Origin: Heliocybe sulcata
Lineage: Eukaryota > Basidiomycota > Agaricomycetes > Gloeophyllales > Gloeophyllaceae
NCBI GenBank assembly: GCA_004369045.1
Contig: ML213503.1
Span: 2,788,924 to 2,852,923, forward strand
Reading direction: 5' to 3'
DNA: 64,000 nt
The number at the start of each line of letters is the position of its first letter. The first letter of the stretch is position 1. The translations under genes and the position numbers were made by a program. The notes beneath the pieces were generated by a model, which did no database searches, was not told the origin of the DNA, and worked only from the letters and a program-made list of their open reading frames with translations. Shown in pieces: positions 1 through 15,157 of the stretch.

Positions 1-1466
<1,466 letters not shown>

Positions 1467-2074
1467 ACTCAAAACCACCTGGAGGACAGTGAAGGTCTCC
1501 TAGTCGACCCAGACGTCCATCCCGGCCTTATATACTCAGATTACAGGCTTCGGATGCCCCTCCAGAGATCCGTCTATGTGCCCATGAGGTCGTCGAGCCG
1601 ACTGCCCACGGCCAGCAGTAAGAATACACATATGCTACTTCGCGATAGTTACCTTTTTACAGCCGCGTTGCGCCCCTTAGGATGCTGGGTGCCATGTACC
1701 ACGCACATCGCCCAGAGCTAAATATGGAGGCTGAGAGCACAATGATAACTAGATGTCCTTGGAGAGCATGCGGTACTTGCGCCCGCATAGATGAAATGAT
1801 CTTTCAAGATAGTGCAGCTGGCTTGACCGGCTGCTACCATGACCACGAGAGGAAGCGAGAGCACGCGGTGACCATGCGTAGTTGATGCGTGGGACCGATC
1901 TGGTTACTTATCGGGCTCGGCCGAATGATACCTTATAGCACAACAGGCGGGCAACGAATGATTAGTTAAAGTTAAGCAATGTAGAAACGATGAGAGCGCT
2001 CCCTTGAACCAACAACTGTATACACGGTATATATAACCTTCTCAATCGCGGCTGGGAGGGTAACTAAGGCATGT
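1467..2074. other. Intergenic region between chitinase and CK2 alpha
   Basis: This stretch is the chitinase promoter side and the downstream flank of CK2 alpha. A TATA-like tatata lies near 2028-2035 and another AT-rich run near 1529. An open frame of 67 codons on plus (1682-1885) has no recognisable family pattern. I see no RNA gene or repeat. Confidence 0.5.
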
Positions 2075-3482
<1,408 letters not shown>

Positions 3483-3630
3483 GGTTACTGTGTAAGGGAG
3501 CGCAGAGAGGTGCTGAATTGCACGTTGACAAGCCGCCGGTACTGAGCGTGTCCGTAGCTGTGACGCGCGCAACTACCGAATGTGACTTTAGTGCGGCTTA
3601 CTCCATATCCGTACCTCCTCTGTGTCCCTG

Positions 3631-4194
3631 ATGGCCGCAAAGCCTTCCAACTGGGTACTCAACGTCGTGTACATCCCTCAGCAATGTTATCACTCTTCTG
3701 TCCCTGCGGATGTCCTGGCTCATATCCGTGGTGCTGTGCAGAAGACCGGCAAGCTTGACGGGCGGACCTCTCTGGTTTCTATCCGGACTATCACAGAACC
3801 GTCTCATCCAGCATTTGGGCAATGCGGTCTATTCGCCGCGAAGAAAATACCGCCTCGCACCCACATCATCGATTACTCTGGCGAGGTCCACGCAGATGAA
3901 AGACAATCGGACTATGATTTATCGCTGTATCGTAGCCAAGACGGAAACGTGAACATTGGCATTGACGCGTGCAAAATGGGCAACGAGGCCAGATTCATTA
4001 ATGACTACCGGGGAATAAGGAGCAAGCCAAACGCCGTCTTCCAGGAACGAAGGGCTGACTCGGGAGAACTCAGAATGAGTGTGTGGACCTCATCGCTGCC
4101 ACTCAAGAAAAACGAAGAGATATTGGTTTCATATGGGAAAGGATGGTGGCAAGCACGAGCCGCTGAGGGTGCTGTACCCATAGAAAGTCAATAA
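3631..4194 (+). CDS. Small intronless SET-domain protein
   Basis: Putative protein-lysine methyltransferase of 187 residues, almost all of it a SET domain, with a single exon in a region where introns are the rule. The start is the ATG at 3631; an in-frame GTG nine bases upstream is not a eukaryotic start. Motifs: CGLFAAKKIPPRTHIIDYSGEV (first part, SAM-binding fold, residues about 67-90), then GNEARFINDYRG near residue 132, which replaces the usual RFINHSC core, then PNAVF, and the C-terminal EEILVSYGKGWW providing the conserved Tyr. No pre-SET, post-SET or other domain is present. The change from NHS to NDY makes the substrate hard to predict, and it may methylate a non-histone target. It shares a short divergent promoter with CK2 alpha. 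Confidence 0.82.
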   Translation: MAAKPSNWVLNVVYIPQQCYHSSVPADVLAHIRGAVQKTGKLDGRTSLVSIRTITEPSHPAFGQCGLFAAKKIPPRTHIIDYSGEVHADERQSDYDLSLYRSQDGNVNIGIDACKMGNEARFINDYRGIRSKPNAVFQERRADSGELRMSVWTSSLPLKKNEEILVSYGKGWWQARAAEGAVPIESQ

Positions 4195-5598
4195 TTTCGA
4201 TATGTATTGACGATGGTGAGTTGCCCAGCGAATCCTTCATTAATGGCTTTAATTTGCCCTTAAGCTTATCACTGGCTAGCGACACCGTATTCCTTCTAGC
4301 CTACATCGGAGGTGGATTCGCCCTCATAAAACTCGACCTCCCTTGGGTGGTTTTATGGATGACGACGTATGTGGCACCCGGTCAGGAACCCGGAGATGAA
4401 CGGAAACTAACCAGCATCGCGGCGACGTTGCTGAAGCATGGCGGTTAGCCTTCAACACAAATGATACTGTGGGCGACCTTGGTACACTGCGGAGATAGAT
4501 CGCCGGCGGCCAATTCGCATATACCCAAACAGTTCGATTCTCTTTTGTTCGCCGTCCAAAGTCGGGGACAAGTTGTCCATCCCGGGTGAAACTGTACGAT
4601 GACGATTTCGACGATCCTATGACTGCTGGCGGTCTCGGCTTTTCTTGTTCATGTAACGTTGCGCCAAAAATCAGGACCTGTATCGACATTTTCGATGCTG
4701 CATATCGTTCTGATATTCGATAAACGAGGTGATCCGTTCAAATGGCCGTCTTTCGCGGGTATGGAAGGTTTACGTGAAGACATTCGCGACACCTCTGCCC
4801 GCAGGGGATATGTCTCGCAATGGCATAGTACGGAACGAGCTTGGCTGGACCCTGGACAGAACGCATGCCATTGGCCTTCGCACCTGCGGCTCATTTCTTG
4901 TCATCGGTACGAAACAATTATACACCTTGTTGTTCCCATCTGGTCTGGGCACCTTTGGCATGCCGGCTTTCCGAGAGAGATGTTCCTGCAAACTGACGAC
5001 CCTCATAGTAAGCAGAAGCTGTACCCAGTGATCTAAAGTCAGTCCGAGGAGCCGCCCTACAGGGGCTGAAGCAGCATTATCAAGGTTTTCCCTGCGCTCA
5101 TCGTCCTGTTTGATACCTACCGTCTTAGGATCAGGCTTCAAGTTTGATAGGGAGTCAAGCTATCAGTCTCAGCGACATCCGACACGGCAGCGGCGGTGTC
5201 CTGACTCGTACGTATAAATAACGCAAGCTTCGGAAGAGATGCTCGACATAAGATGTTGATGGGTACTGCGCAGCCATTTCAGCACGAGAAAGCAAGTGTA
5301 ATCTTCTGGAATTATGTGTGTCATGGACGAAAACGCCTGGTCGCCGTCGAAAGGGTCAGAGGATTTTTGAACAATTGTTGGCGGAGTATTCCTTGTTATC
5401 TCTATTTTGGGTAGCGATATTCTGGGAAATTCGAGTGTCGCGTAGGCACGTGTCAGCGATCGGGACAAACAGATGTAAATTGCTTAAGTGATGCAAATTG
5501 TTCTCGTTTTCTGCACTAAGTCCGTCGATCAAGCTCTACCGCTCTGTACTACCAGTCTCTACTCACTGCTCACGACGTAGAATATCCTATTCCAAAAC
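4195..5598. other. Region without a recognised gene
   Basis: Several overlapping open frames of 60-125 codons lie on both strands (for example plus 4659-5036 and minus 4770-5141), but none shows a family I know and no consistent exon chain could be built. A short plus-strand stretch near 4590-4650 reads KLYDDDFDDPMTAGGLGF and has a coding look, as does minus near 5440-5240, so a degraded or fast-evolving gene is possible. The last 130 bases before MDJ1 are its promoter and leader. Confidence 0.4.
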
Positions 5599-7414
5599 AT
5601 GCCTGGTCGGTTGCCTGCTCAAGGATCACTCTTATCCATTAGTCTCTATGCCTGTTCACGCCCGCGATGTCTGAAGGCCTCCCGTGCATTCTCTACAAGA
5701 CGGACCGTAGGCTCTAATGCCAGGTCTCCGTCTGGTTCCATAGCGGGATCATCTCTTAATAGGCTGGGGAAAAGGGTGAGTTGCTCAATTCATGATTGAA
5801 CCTCATCCCACTTAACGTGGAACTCGAACGCGCAGCGCGCCTTTCACGCTTCAGCACCCAGCTCAGCCTCTCAGAAGGATCCCTATTCTGTCTTGGGCGT
5901 CAAGAAGGATGCACCGCAGGCAGATATCAAGAAAGTTTATTTCTCCGTATGTCCGAATTTTTCGACTTCATATGGGCTCCGTTCATCTTGTTCCAGCTAG
6001 CCCGTAAATATCACCCTGACACGAACCCAGACAAGGATGCGCAAGCAAAATTCTTAGAGATACAAGAAGCTTACGATGTATGGCGCAATGTCTCGAGAGT
6101 TTATCGGCCGTGTCGCTGATTGGATGTTTCACAGATACTCAAAGACGAAAAGAAAAGGGCGGCTTATGATAAATACGGATCGGCAGCTCAACAGCCTGGG
6201 TTCGATCCTGATGCGTATGAACAAGCCCGCAATGGCTTCGGAGGCGGTTTCGGTGGCTTTGGCGGGTTCACAGATTTCGGTTCCGCCTTCGGAGGCGGAG
6301 CACGAGCCAATGCTGATTTGTTCGAGCAATTGTTCGGTGCCTTTGGTGGAAGGGCACGTCGTGGACCTGAGCGCGGGGAAGACTTGGAAACCATGGTCAA
6401 CGTCAGTTTCACCGAGGCCTGTAAAGGTACAAAGCGGACGATAACTACTACGCCCGTCGTGGACTGTTCGTCGTGCTCCGGGAGCGGACTGAAGCCGGGA
6501 CATAAACGTAGCCGTTGTACTTCTTGCGAGGGTACTGGGCAAAGGACGTTTGTCATCGATAGTGGCTTCCAGATGGCCAGTATGTGCGCCGCCTGCGGCG
6601 GAACTGGCTCCACTGTTCCGCAGGGCGGTCAGTGTACAGACTGCTCCGGTATGGGTAAGGTGAGAGCGAGGAAGTCCGTCACCGTCGAAATTCCCGCAGG
6701 TGAGTCATACCTTCTCTCTGAGTCTCCGAGTAGCAGGTACACTACTTCTTTCTTCGTATAGGCGTTGAAGAGGGCATGACAATCCGTGTGCCGAATGCTG
6801 GTGATGCCCCTGTGAGCGGCAAAGGACAACCAGGGGATCTATTAGTCAGGGTGAACGTTGCTCCTTCGCAACAATTCCGACGTCAAGGCGCCAATCTGTA
6901 CCACGAAGCTCGAATACCCGTGCACACGGCCCTTCTGGGTGGTCGAGTGCGCGTGCCTACTTTAGACGGGGAAGTTGATGTACGTGTTCCCGGCGGAACA
7001 CAGCAAGGAGAAGAGATGGTTCTCAAAGGCCGCGGTGTTCAACGCGTATTCGCCGGCGATAAGGGTGATTTATTCGTTACATTTTCTGTCCAACTTCCTA
7101 GGTGAGTGGCAGCTCCTTGTCCTGGTACTGAGCCACTGTGGACCTCCGATCGCAGAACTCTCACCAAACGGCAACGTGAGATATTACAGCAATACGCTGA
7201 CAATGTGGAAGGGCGGACGCCTTCTGCTTATGGAGCCACTTCCCAACAGTCAACGTCAAGCACGGCTCCGGGTGATCCGCCTCAGGCTGGCGAGCCCAAA
7301 TCTGCTACACATGACAACGGTACGGCATCTTTTCTTCACGCGTCCCCTTCCTCTGCAGAGGATGGGTGGATGTCTCGTTTATGGAAGAAAATACGAGGGC
7401 TCATCGGGTCTTGA
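5599..7414 (+). CDS. MDJ1: Mitochondrial DnaJ/Hsp40 co-chaperone (Mdj1 type)
   Basis: Type I J-protein that stimulates mitochondrial Hsp70 (Ssc1) in folding and proteolysis in the matrix. The N-terminus from the ATG at 5599 is rich in Arg and Ser with no acids (SRPRCLKASRAFSTRR), fitting a presequence. After intron 1 (about 5776-5840) comes the J domain: DPYSVLGVKKDAPQADIKK, then LARKYHPDTNPDKDA with the HPD tripeptide, then ILKDEKKRAAYDKYG. A Gly/Phe-rich linker follows (6235-6350). The zinc-binding domain has four CxxCxGxG repeats: CSSCSGSG, CTSCEGTG, CAACGGTG and CTDCSGMG. The client-binding C-terminal domain (VEEGMTIRVPNAGDA to GDLFVTFSVQLPR) follows, with a Ser-rich tail ending WKKIRGLIGS. 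About six exons. All key residues are present and nothing looks broken. Confidence 0.95.
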
Positions 7415-8263
7415 TTTATCCTATCCCAAACGCTGTGCGCTGGTTTCACGACGATCTCGCGTTGGGTTTACAGACGATTTAGCCAAAGAAGATGGCTCCG
7501 ATACCGACGACCCGTCCGAAGTGGGGCAGCGCAAGAGAGCCACGGCGTAGGACGGACATTGGTGGTCTGTTGGTGTCTAGATGCATGAGGAGGGCTGTTC
7601 TTAATAGTATATTGATGTATAGCTTATAATTTCGCGTGCAAGACAAGTGATCCAGATCGACGAGGAAGCGCGTAGGGCTAAAAAGGCTAAACCGCTAAAG
7701 CTTGTCCAAGTGGTGAAGCGAGGCTGGTACGCCAAGAGGCCGCCAAAGCGCGGGCAACGTTCACGGTCGATCTTGCCAGGATCTTCTGGGCCTCTGAAAT
7801 GCTTTCCCTGCCCGAAATAATGGGATGGAGTTTCGGGAGCTTTTTGCTTATTCTCTGCTGGATGGATTGAGTTTCTAGGCCTCTCAGACTCCGCCAGATT
7901 TTGCTCCCAGGGTGGCAGGGTCTGAGATGTGAACTCACAGAATATGAAGTGCGCGTTTACGACAGCGCTTCTAGCTGCTTTCACTCAGGGCTGCTCATCT
8001 GCAAGTTCGACTAAGAAGGCCCAACAAATGACATATCCGGCGTCGTGTATCTACCAAACCATCTCTTACCGGCAGATCTCATGCACCAGCAACGTTTCAG
8101 CGAAACGAAAAGAAGCGGCCTGCTTCACTACACCACTATCTCGAGGAAGCTTTACCTCCTTGCAATCCCCTTTATAAATGCCACTCCAGTCCCTCAGAAT
8201 GCCCCTCCACCAAAGTTCACCTCTGCCAGAGGTTGAGCTCCTTCAAGCTCGGTTATCCGCGTT
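7415..8263. other. Intergenic; possible small minus-strand gene
   Basis: This holds the 3' flank of MDJ1 and the promoter of the MFS gene, with a TATA-like tttataaatg near 8169. On the minus strand, 7984-7601 is open in one frame for 127 codons and 7938-7687 in another (a run ending ARSTVNVARALAASWRTSL looks helical and basic). Neither has a clear ATG-led exon chain or a family I recognise. A short mitochondrial-type protein is possible but unproven. Confidence 0.35.
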
Positions 8264-10878
8264 ATGAACGATCACAACGCGCGACCCTCCTCTGTCGCCA
8301 CCGACGATTCCACAGTCGTTGCTGCAAGTAGCGCCGCATCGCACAGAAGCGCCTCTACCGCTTCCTGGCATACGCGACCATCAGAGTCGGAGACAGGGAC
8401 GTTGGAGCGCCCTCCTGTCTTCGATGGGGGCGATCCTGAAAAGTCTAGCTCCTGGACCCTAAGCTCGGCTAGAAGCCACTGCACCGACGGACCACCAGAC
8501 TTATCGACGACACGTTTATGCTTCGCGCACATAGGGTAAGTGGAGCTTCTCTCGTACATGAACCCGGATCTCATCGCCTTGCAGTGCCGCTATGACATTA
8601 TTCCTTGCCACGACGGACTCAGTAAGTCCTCCGCATGCTCGTGGCGCCATGCATACTAAACTACGCCGAAGACCGTAGTATCAACTAGTCTTCCGACCAT
8701 TACCAGTGACCTGCACGCCTCACACAACCAGTACACCTGGGTCGGCGTCGCATATTTGCTGACGCAGACTGCGTGTCAACCTCTATATGGACGAATATCC
8801 GACTTGGTCGGTCGGAAAGTGAGCACCGTGTGCTATCATTGATCCGCACTGACCTAAGAATGGCCATAGTGTATTTTGTACTGTAGCATACTTATATTCG
8901 CTCTTGGGTCATTGCTGTGTGGAATAGCTCAAGTACAATATTTGTCCAATGCTTGATGCTGTTACTGATGCTCTTCACTAGAATATCATATGGCTCATTG
9001 CTGCTCGCGGACTCGCTGGCATTGGCGGAGGTGGCATCGTATCCGCTGTATGGATTATTACCGCCGAGATCGTCTCTGAACAAAAGCGCGCGAAATGGTC
9101 GCAAGCTCTCAGCATAACGTGGTGTTGCTCAGCCGTGGCTGGACCTTTACTAGGAGGACTATTCAGCAGTAGGTGCTAAATCGTTTTCATATTGGGAACA
9201 GCCACTTACCCAGTCGCAGCTACTAAATCCTCCGTAGTCAGCTGGCGCTGGATATGTGGGTATTTGGATACAATTTGGGCGAGGTAACGACTCTGATCGC
9301 GCTCACCTTGGCCTTAGTTTACGTCAATCTGCCTGTCTGCTTAGCAGCCGTCCTTGTTTTCGAACTGTCCCTTCGCCCAGTCCGACTTGGTCCCTCCCAA
9401 ACAGCCTCTTGGAGAGCACTTCTCCGACGTTTCGACTTTCTGGGCTTGTGAGTACACAACCACTGATTAATGTATTTCGGAAACCTGATTTTCTGCGCAG
9501 AGTCCTGTTCGTAGCGGGTACAAGTATGATCATTCTTGGTCTTAGTTTCGGATCCAGCAGCGGATGTGGGTGTCATCCGTCTCTCGTTATCACATTGCAT
9601 TACTTACTAATTATTCAGGGACCGCCTTATCGACACTATTATTGATAATATTTGGTGGCGTTCTGCTCGGCACAGGTGCCGTTTACGAAATCTATACCAA
9701 GCGAGACGCGTTATTTCCTCCAGCTGCGTTTAAAGATCGCACTGCAGGTACGCACCGCGTTCCTTTTGTTAATCGGCTACGTCTCTGATCTTGGCGATCC
9801 CGTAGTCGTAATTCTTATCATCACGTTCCTCCATCAATTCGCGTTTAATGCGGGAACGTTCTATCTGGCCCTGTATTTCCAGGTGAGCAGGTTCAGCACG
9901 TTCGCGGCGGGTCGTAAGAGTTTACTCATTCTTTTCGGCTGCGCTTCATAGGCCGTTAACGGGGCGACACCCGTGGGAGCTGGTCTCCTCATGTTGCCCT
10001 ATTCACTCGGCTCCTCCTTGATATCCATGCCTGCGGCGTGGTTCATCGGATACAGACAGACTCGTTTCCATAACACAAACGGCCAGAAATGGGTAATTTG
10101 CTTGGGTCTCGCTGTCTCCACGTTAGGTTTCGGTGCGTGTATAGTGCTACCCTGGACCGTGCCGCCGGCGACTGAGTCGGGATAACTAGGTGTGATGTGT
10201 CTGCTCCGCGAGGGATGTCCGAAGTATGTTCAGGTTCTGTGTCCGCTGGCGGCGGGGTTGGGGATCGGGATGCTGTTCCACGCCCCTCACCAAGTCTTCA
10301 CGCGAGCGCTACAGTCGAAAGAATTAGCAACTGGTACCAGCGCCTTCTTCTTGGTGCGTTTCACTGGTGCCACCGTAGGTTTGGTACGTACAGCCTCCTT
10401 GGCAGGTCCACAGGCCGCTGATCCCATGCAGGCTGCTTCGGGTGCGATATTCGACATTAGGCTTCTCCACCTACTGCCTCCTGGCTTTACGATGGGGACG
10501 CATGGCTCCTCACTTGACCTGAGTGGCTTGAGGTCACTGAGCCCGCTTTCAAGAAAAATGGAGGTACTCCACGCGATATCTCAGTCAATAAGGGTAAAAA
10601 ATAATTCAGTATTAGGGATATGTTCACCACTGACTGCAATTGACAGGACATATGGTTTGTGTGCGGACCTTGTCTGGCTGTAGCCCTAGTGGTGGGTCGA
10701 ACTTCACTGGATGTTTTCGCGGTACTAATAGTAGTTGCCTTGGGAGCAGCTGTCGCTGTTCATCCGTGTAGTGTCTACACAAGATGATCAGGCTAGCAAC
10801 AGCAAGGGTCAAGAGATATCCACCACCTCCGTGCCTTCGGCTTTCTGTCATGCCCCTGCGAACGACTCAAAGGCATGA
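8264..10878 (+). CDS. MFS transporter, DHA2-like 14-helix drug/H+ antiporter
   Basis: Plasma- or vacuolar-membrane proton antiporter of the major facilitator superfamily, drug-efflux group with 14 predicted helices. The start ATG at 8264 opens a Ser/Thr-rich cytosolic N-terminus. Exons then read TVVSTSLPTITSDL, matching the DHA2 helix-1 signature, YLLTQTACQPLYGRISDLVGRK (helix 2, loop 2-3 motif A), RGLAGIGGGGIVSAVWII, and CCSAVAGPLLGGLFS near 9140, equivalent to antiporter motif C. Later exons carry FVAGTSMIILGLSFGSSSG, a run near 10240-10370 (GIGMLFHAPHQVFTRAL, ELATGTSAFFLVRFTG) typical of the family C-terminal half, and a last helix IWFVCGPCLAVALVV near 10640. About ten introns. The C-terminal tail after 10690 is unsure: a tail ending at the TGA at 10878 fits best. 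Substrate unknown. Confidence 0.85.
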
Positions 10879-13580
10879 GACAAATGCTCGATATATTTAT
10901 TCTTTCATCTATCATGACTTGACGATTTCTCCCTCCAGACAAGTGTAGTAGTTATTGCTTCCATTGTATCGGTAGGAAAACGTGTGGTACCTACACGCCA
11001 GCGCGATAGAGCGGGTATAAGAGCACGCTTCACTCTGAAAGTAATTGTGGAGGCTTGAATAAGAGTAAGCGCAAGTTCATTGGCGAACGGCGAATCATGG
11101 GCAGACACGGTCCAGGACGAATAGACCTTGAGTCCCGATGGTCGCCCATTAACGGGATGCGTTTCAAGTTCTGCCATTAAGTATCGGACCCGACATGACA
11201 TCTACGGTCACTACTACACCGCGCTCTGGACATGTTTGAAGTAAATAGAGTACGAATCCCGCTCCTCCTACTTACCGGGATTGTCATACTCAGTCCAAAC
11301 AGGTCGAGACATACGGAGACCCGACTCTCCTGGCCTTACACGTATTCACCCGCGTTTCCACTGGCGACCGCGCACACAGTCCGGAGAAAGGAAGGATTAA
11401 TAGCTCGCGGATCCTCGCAGGATACACTCACATGAATGGCAGGCTACCACTTATCCGTGCTTGACCCAGCCAATGAGGAGTCCCACTGGGTCTTGAACCC
11501 AAGCTTTCCGGCGCATGCCACTCCGGCCTTTAATAGCCGGTATGTGTTCCCATCTCCGGAGGTCGTTGGCAGTGCCCAAAGCTACCCAAGTCAGCCTCGA
11601 TTCCAGTAAGTTATCTTGAATCCACTGTAACGGCATAACGAGGGAACCGCAGGATTCATGCACCTTTGGAAAAGAACCCGAAAGATACCGTAATTGAGGT
11701 AGAGATTGGATCGGTGGAGCGTTCGAGCCACGAGATCAAGTTGGCACCTAAGGCAAAAATAAGGTTGGCGAACCCGGCAACAGGGAGACTACACCTATCC
11801 ATTTTCCACACTCAAGCTTCGTCGGTGACTGTCGTCGAAGCCGGTCATTAGAGGGGCAGTGTGTGTGTGATCCGCAGCATTTGATAATTTCTTCCGAGGA
11901 TTATTGAAGCCGGAGGTGAATGCAAATCCTGGGCTGATCAGTTGGCGGCTGTTATACGACCGGACCCGCGTTCAACGCATGATCTAAAGCGGTACCGCTC
12001 AGCATCATCTTGTGCACGAGGTTCTGAGCGGTCAGCCAAGATGATGTCAGTGCAAGGTTTGTACGCTCAAGCGGCAACCCGGAGAACTGATAGGAGATCG
12101 GCGTTCAACATAACCGATAGCCTTCACGGTCCAGCGGTGGGTCAGATTGCGACAACCTCCAGGAATGTACGTGAAGACACCCGCGACCCGTGGCATCTTC
12201 ACGAAATGCAGATTGGTCGCCGAGCTGACTGAGCTCTGTAAGCCACTTAGTCGTTTAAAGTTCCCCTGCTACAGGTGCCGTCTGATTCCTGCCCTCGGGC
12301 CCCGTTCATGTGACTAGGAAGAGAATCAGAGTAGAGTGAAAATGAACAATGAAGTCGTAATACTGTACCTTTGAGCTATCCTGATGGGAATATCACCGAC
12401 CAACATCGGACCGTCATGCTTCGTGAAGTCTCATGCCGCCAGTAAAAGACAGCCACATGGCTGTTACTCCGCCCGGTACTCAAGGCTAGGCCATCGGAAG
12501 CAGGCAGACTGGAATTGCTTGAGGTCATAGTATGTGGAGGATCACTCCAACGACCTCCCAGGCGGTCATAGAGGAAAAGTGTCGAGCACTTGGCCCAGGA
12601 TAACCACCGATATTAAGGATTAAGGTCGTTTCATTCAGCGAGATGCGCAAGAGCTTGTCTGGCACTATCGCTGAGTTCCCGCAGAAAGTGATGAGAGAAG
12701 GAGCATCCTGAGAAATACAGATGGAACCATTAGCTCATCCCGAGACGGGAACCGAAGCGCATGGCAGACAAGGGCGGCGTAAGAAGCATGGACGGATAGA
12801 AGGCTCGACATATCGGCGGAGGTCAGCAGGCCAGAAATCCGATGTTGACCGGGTCTTCCCCAATGTCATGTCTCCGCGAGTCTTCCTCTCAGATGTCTTG
12901 AGTCTTGACTGGTCACTGTATACGACGCTGTGCGGGGCTGACGTGGGGCGCAACGATGCATACCGAGCGACGATGCGACTTCAAGCCAGCATTCTCAGAT
13001 ACGTATTGAAAATAACAGCTATATCAGATAAGCCAGTAGCATAGAGGGTCATCTACGAACCTGAATCATACCAGACAATATATGCGCGTCAAGTTTATAT
13101 GCCGTTCGCATTACTGAAGCGTAAGTTCGAATAGCAGCATCAATAGAATCATGTACGTTCCTTCAAGTGTCATCTTAAGCTGGAAGCCGCCGGATCTGAA
13201 CTCCGTGATGAGACCAAGATGAGACTGGACTTCCGAGCTGCAAGGGTTGATTGTGAACGCTATGACAATCTTTCGCTCATTACTTAGTACTTACAGGCTG
13301 CTTCACTGGACATGAATGTGACTTGGCAAGCTCGGGCAGATCGCGAGCTAGGCAAACGAAGCGGAAGAATCCCGAGTTCTGTTATTCTGCTCACAAACGA
13401 GCCCGTCGTCGAGTCCGCTGTCGCCGCTGAGGTCTAAGCTGTCAATTTCTCTACTGAGCTTCGCCGAAGGAGACTGGAGGTGTGCCACACGACCGTTTAG
13501 CTCCTTCCGTGCGCCTAGTTCCGAGCCTTATCTGCAATTTTTGCCAAGCCGCATTCTAAACCTCTTGCTTTCTGTCCATC
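10879..13580. other. 2.7 kb gene-poor stretch
   Basis: No protein family, tRNA or transposon ends could be recognised. Frames on both strands are short (up to about 107 codons, plus 12721-13044) and their translations look random. The only part with a coding flavour is 13165-13438, listed separately. I see no long tandem repeats. This could hold decayed genes or regulatory DNA for the two flanking plus-strand genes. Confidence 0.45.
13165..13438 (+). pseudogene. Possible gene fragment, helical/coiled-coil-like
   Basis: Two neighbouring stretches read as charged, helix-prone protein: LEAAGSELRDETKMRLDF continuing to CERYDNLS (about 13176-13274), then, after a gap with a cttacag acceptor-like site, AASLDMNVTWQARADRELG to a TAA at about 13438. 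The composition resembles coiled-coil proteins common in basidiomycetes. No convincing start or upstream exons were found, so this may be the 3' end of an unannotated gene or a relic. Confidence is low. Confidence 0.25.
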
Positions 13581-15157
13581 ATGATAGCCAGCGTTCCCGT
13601 CTCAATATCGCCCACAACGACGACCACCGGAGACAGACCTATGCTGCTGAGGAACGAGTCCTCGAGTTCAAGCTATTGCCGGCTCGAAGTCGGTACTGCG
13701 CGGCCTGATAGCACCCGATCTCGCTCTTCTTCGACTTCCACCGTGTCAATCCCTTTCCGCGACAGCGATGTAGAAGTGATTACTCTGGATGGGCTAGCAC
13801 ACGCTGATATTGAGTTAAAAGCCAGGTTAGCATAGATTCCGTTCTGTGTGCGCTACTTATGCTAGCCCTTGGCAAGCTAAGGTCCGCGAATACAGTATGT
13901 TTCGGCCATGTCATCTTGCTACCTTCTGAACTGTCGCTAAGCACCCATAATGCTATAGACACTATAAAACGCAAGGCTTTGCGCAGCAACTCCGCGATAT
14001 ACTGTACACCCTGGGTATCCCATCATGGTCCGATGGAGGAGCTCCGACGGCGCCCCTCGTGATCCAGAAAGTCTCTGGTTCTCTGACGAATGCCGTTTTC
14101 TTCGTCTCTCGGCCAGGATCTCGTACACTTCTTCTCCGCATCTATGGGGTCTCGTCTGCTTCCTTAATATCTCGCCCGCTGGAGCTTCAGACGCTCCACA
14201 TCCTCTCCTCGAGGTATCGCATTGGTCCGAGAATCTACGGAACCTTTTCGAATGGTCGAGTCGAGGAGTACTTCGACTCTGTACCGTTGACGGCAGAAGA
14301 ACTGCGCGATGAGAGGATCAGCCGCTGGATTGGAGCCCGAATGGCCGAGCTTCATTGCGTCGACGTGGGTCTCATAGAAGAGACAACATTAGACCCGAGC
14401 GGAGGTGTGAGGCAGCCCGAAATTGCAGCAACTAGGAATTTTCGCTCCTGGTTGCCTGCCGCGAGGGACGTTCTATCTCTGACCTCCGTTCCTCCACAAT
14501 TACGAGAAGAACTAGACCTCGACGCCTTCGAGACGGAATGGGAAACATACATGCAGTGGTTGGACGCTTTCGAGCAGAAGAATGGCGCCAGTCCCAGAGC
14601 ATTTTGTCATAACGACACACAATACGGCAACCTTCTCAAATTAACGTCCTTGAAGGAGGGCGTCCCGGAGCATCGACAGGTTCGTCCCCATGCACCCAAT
14701 ATCTCGATGTTCATTCGTACTGATATTTTCTCAGATCATTGTCGTCGACTTCGAATATTCATCCGTCAACGCTGCGTCGTTCGACATAGCCAACCATTTC
14801 CATGAGTGGACCGCGAATTACCACTCGATGACCCCGCATCTCCTGAACCCGGCAATCTATCCCGCTCCGGAGCAACGACGGAACTTTTATAGAGCTTATC
14901 TCTCTCATTACCGCAAGAGTCGCTCTCCATCGCAGGTTAAAGACGTCACTGACGTCGACCTGCAATTGCTAGACGCGCAGGTCCAGGCCTGGAGTCCTGC
15001 TTCGCATGCAATGTGGGTCGTTTGGGGCGTCGTCCAAGCTCGCGAAGATTTGGAGAACAATGAAATCGAGCCCGAGTTCGATTACATCGGGTATGCGAGG
15101 TGCAGAATGGAAGGTTTCCGAAGAGAAGTGCGGGCACTTTACCAGCAGGTTGTGTAG
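13581..15157 (+). CDS. Choline/ethanolamine kinase
   Basis: ATP-dependent kinase making phosphocholine or phosphoethanolamine, the first step of the Kennedy pathway of phospholipid synthesis, cytosolic. Exon 1 from the ATG at 13581 is a Ser/Thr-rich leader (SRSRSSSTSTVSIPF) that may be phosphorylated. After an intron, FAQQLRDILYTLGIPSW begins the catalytic fold, followed by VIQKVSGSLTNAVFFV (nucleotide loop), LLLRIYG (catalytic Lys replaced by Arg as in this family), HILSSRYRIGPRIYGTFSNG and RVEEYF. Brenner's motif is HNDTQYGNLL near 14610, and after another intron the choline kinase motif reads VVDFEYSSVNAASFDIANHFHEW as adjoining segments. The end RREVRALYQQVV is followed by a TAG at 15155. 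Complete. Choline and ethanolamine preference cannot be told apart by eye. Confidence 0.92.

Noticed and set aside
1682-1885. 67-codon plus frame between chitinase and CK2
   Set aside because: Composition looks random and no family signature is visible.
4659-5141. Overlapping 125- and 123-codon frames on opposite strands
   Set aside because: Neither shows a motif; both cannot be coding and no exon chain supports one of them.
11450-11540. tRNA-like GGGTCTTGAACCC sequence
   Set aside because: No matching D arm, anticodon arm or acceptor pairing could be built on either strand.
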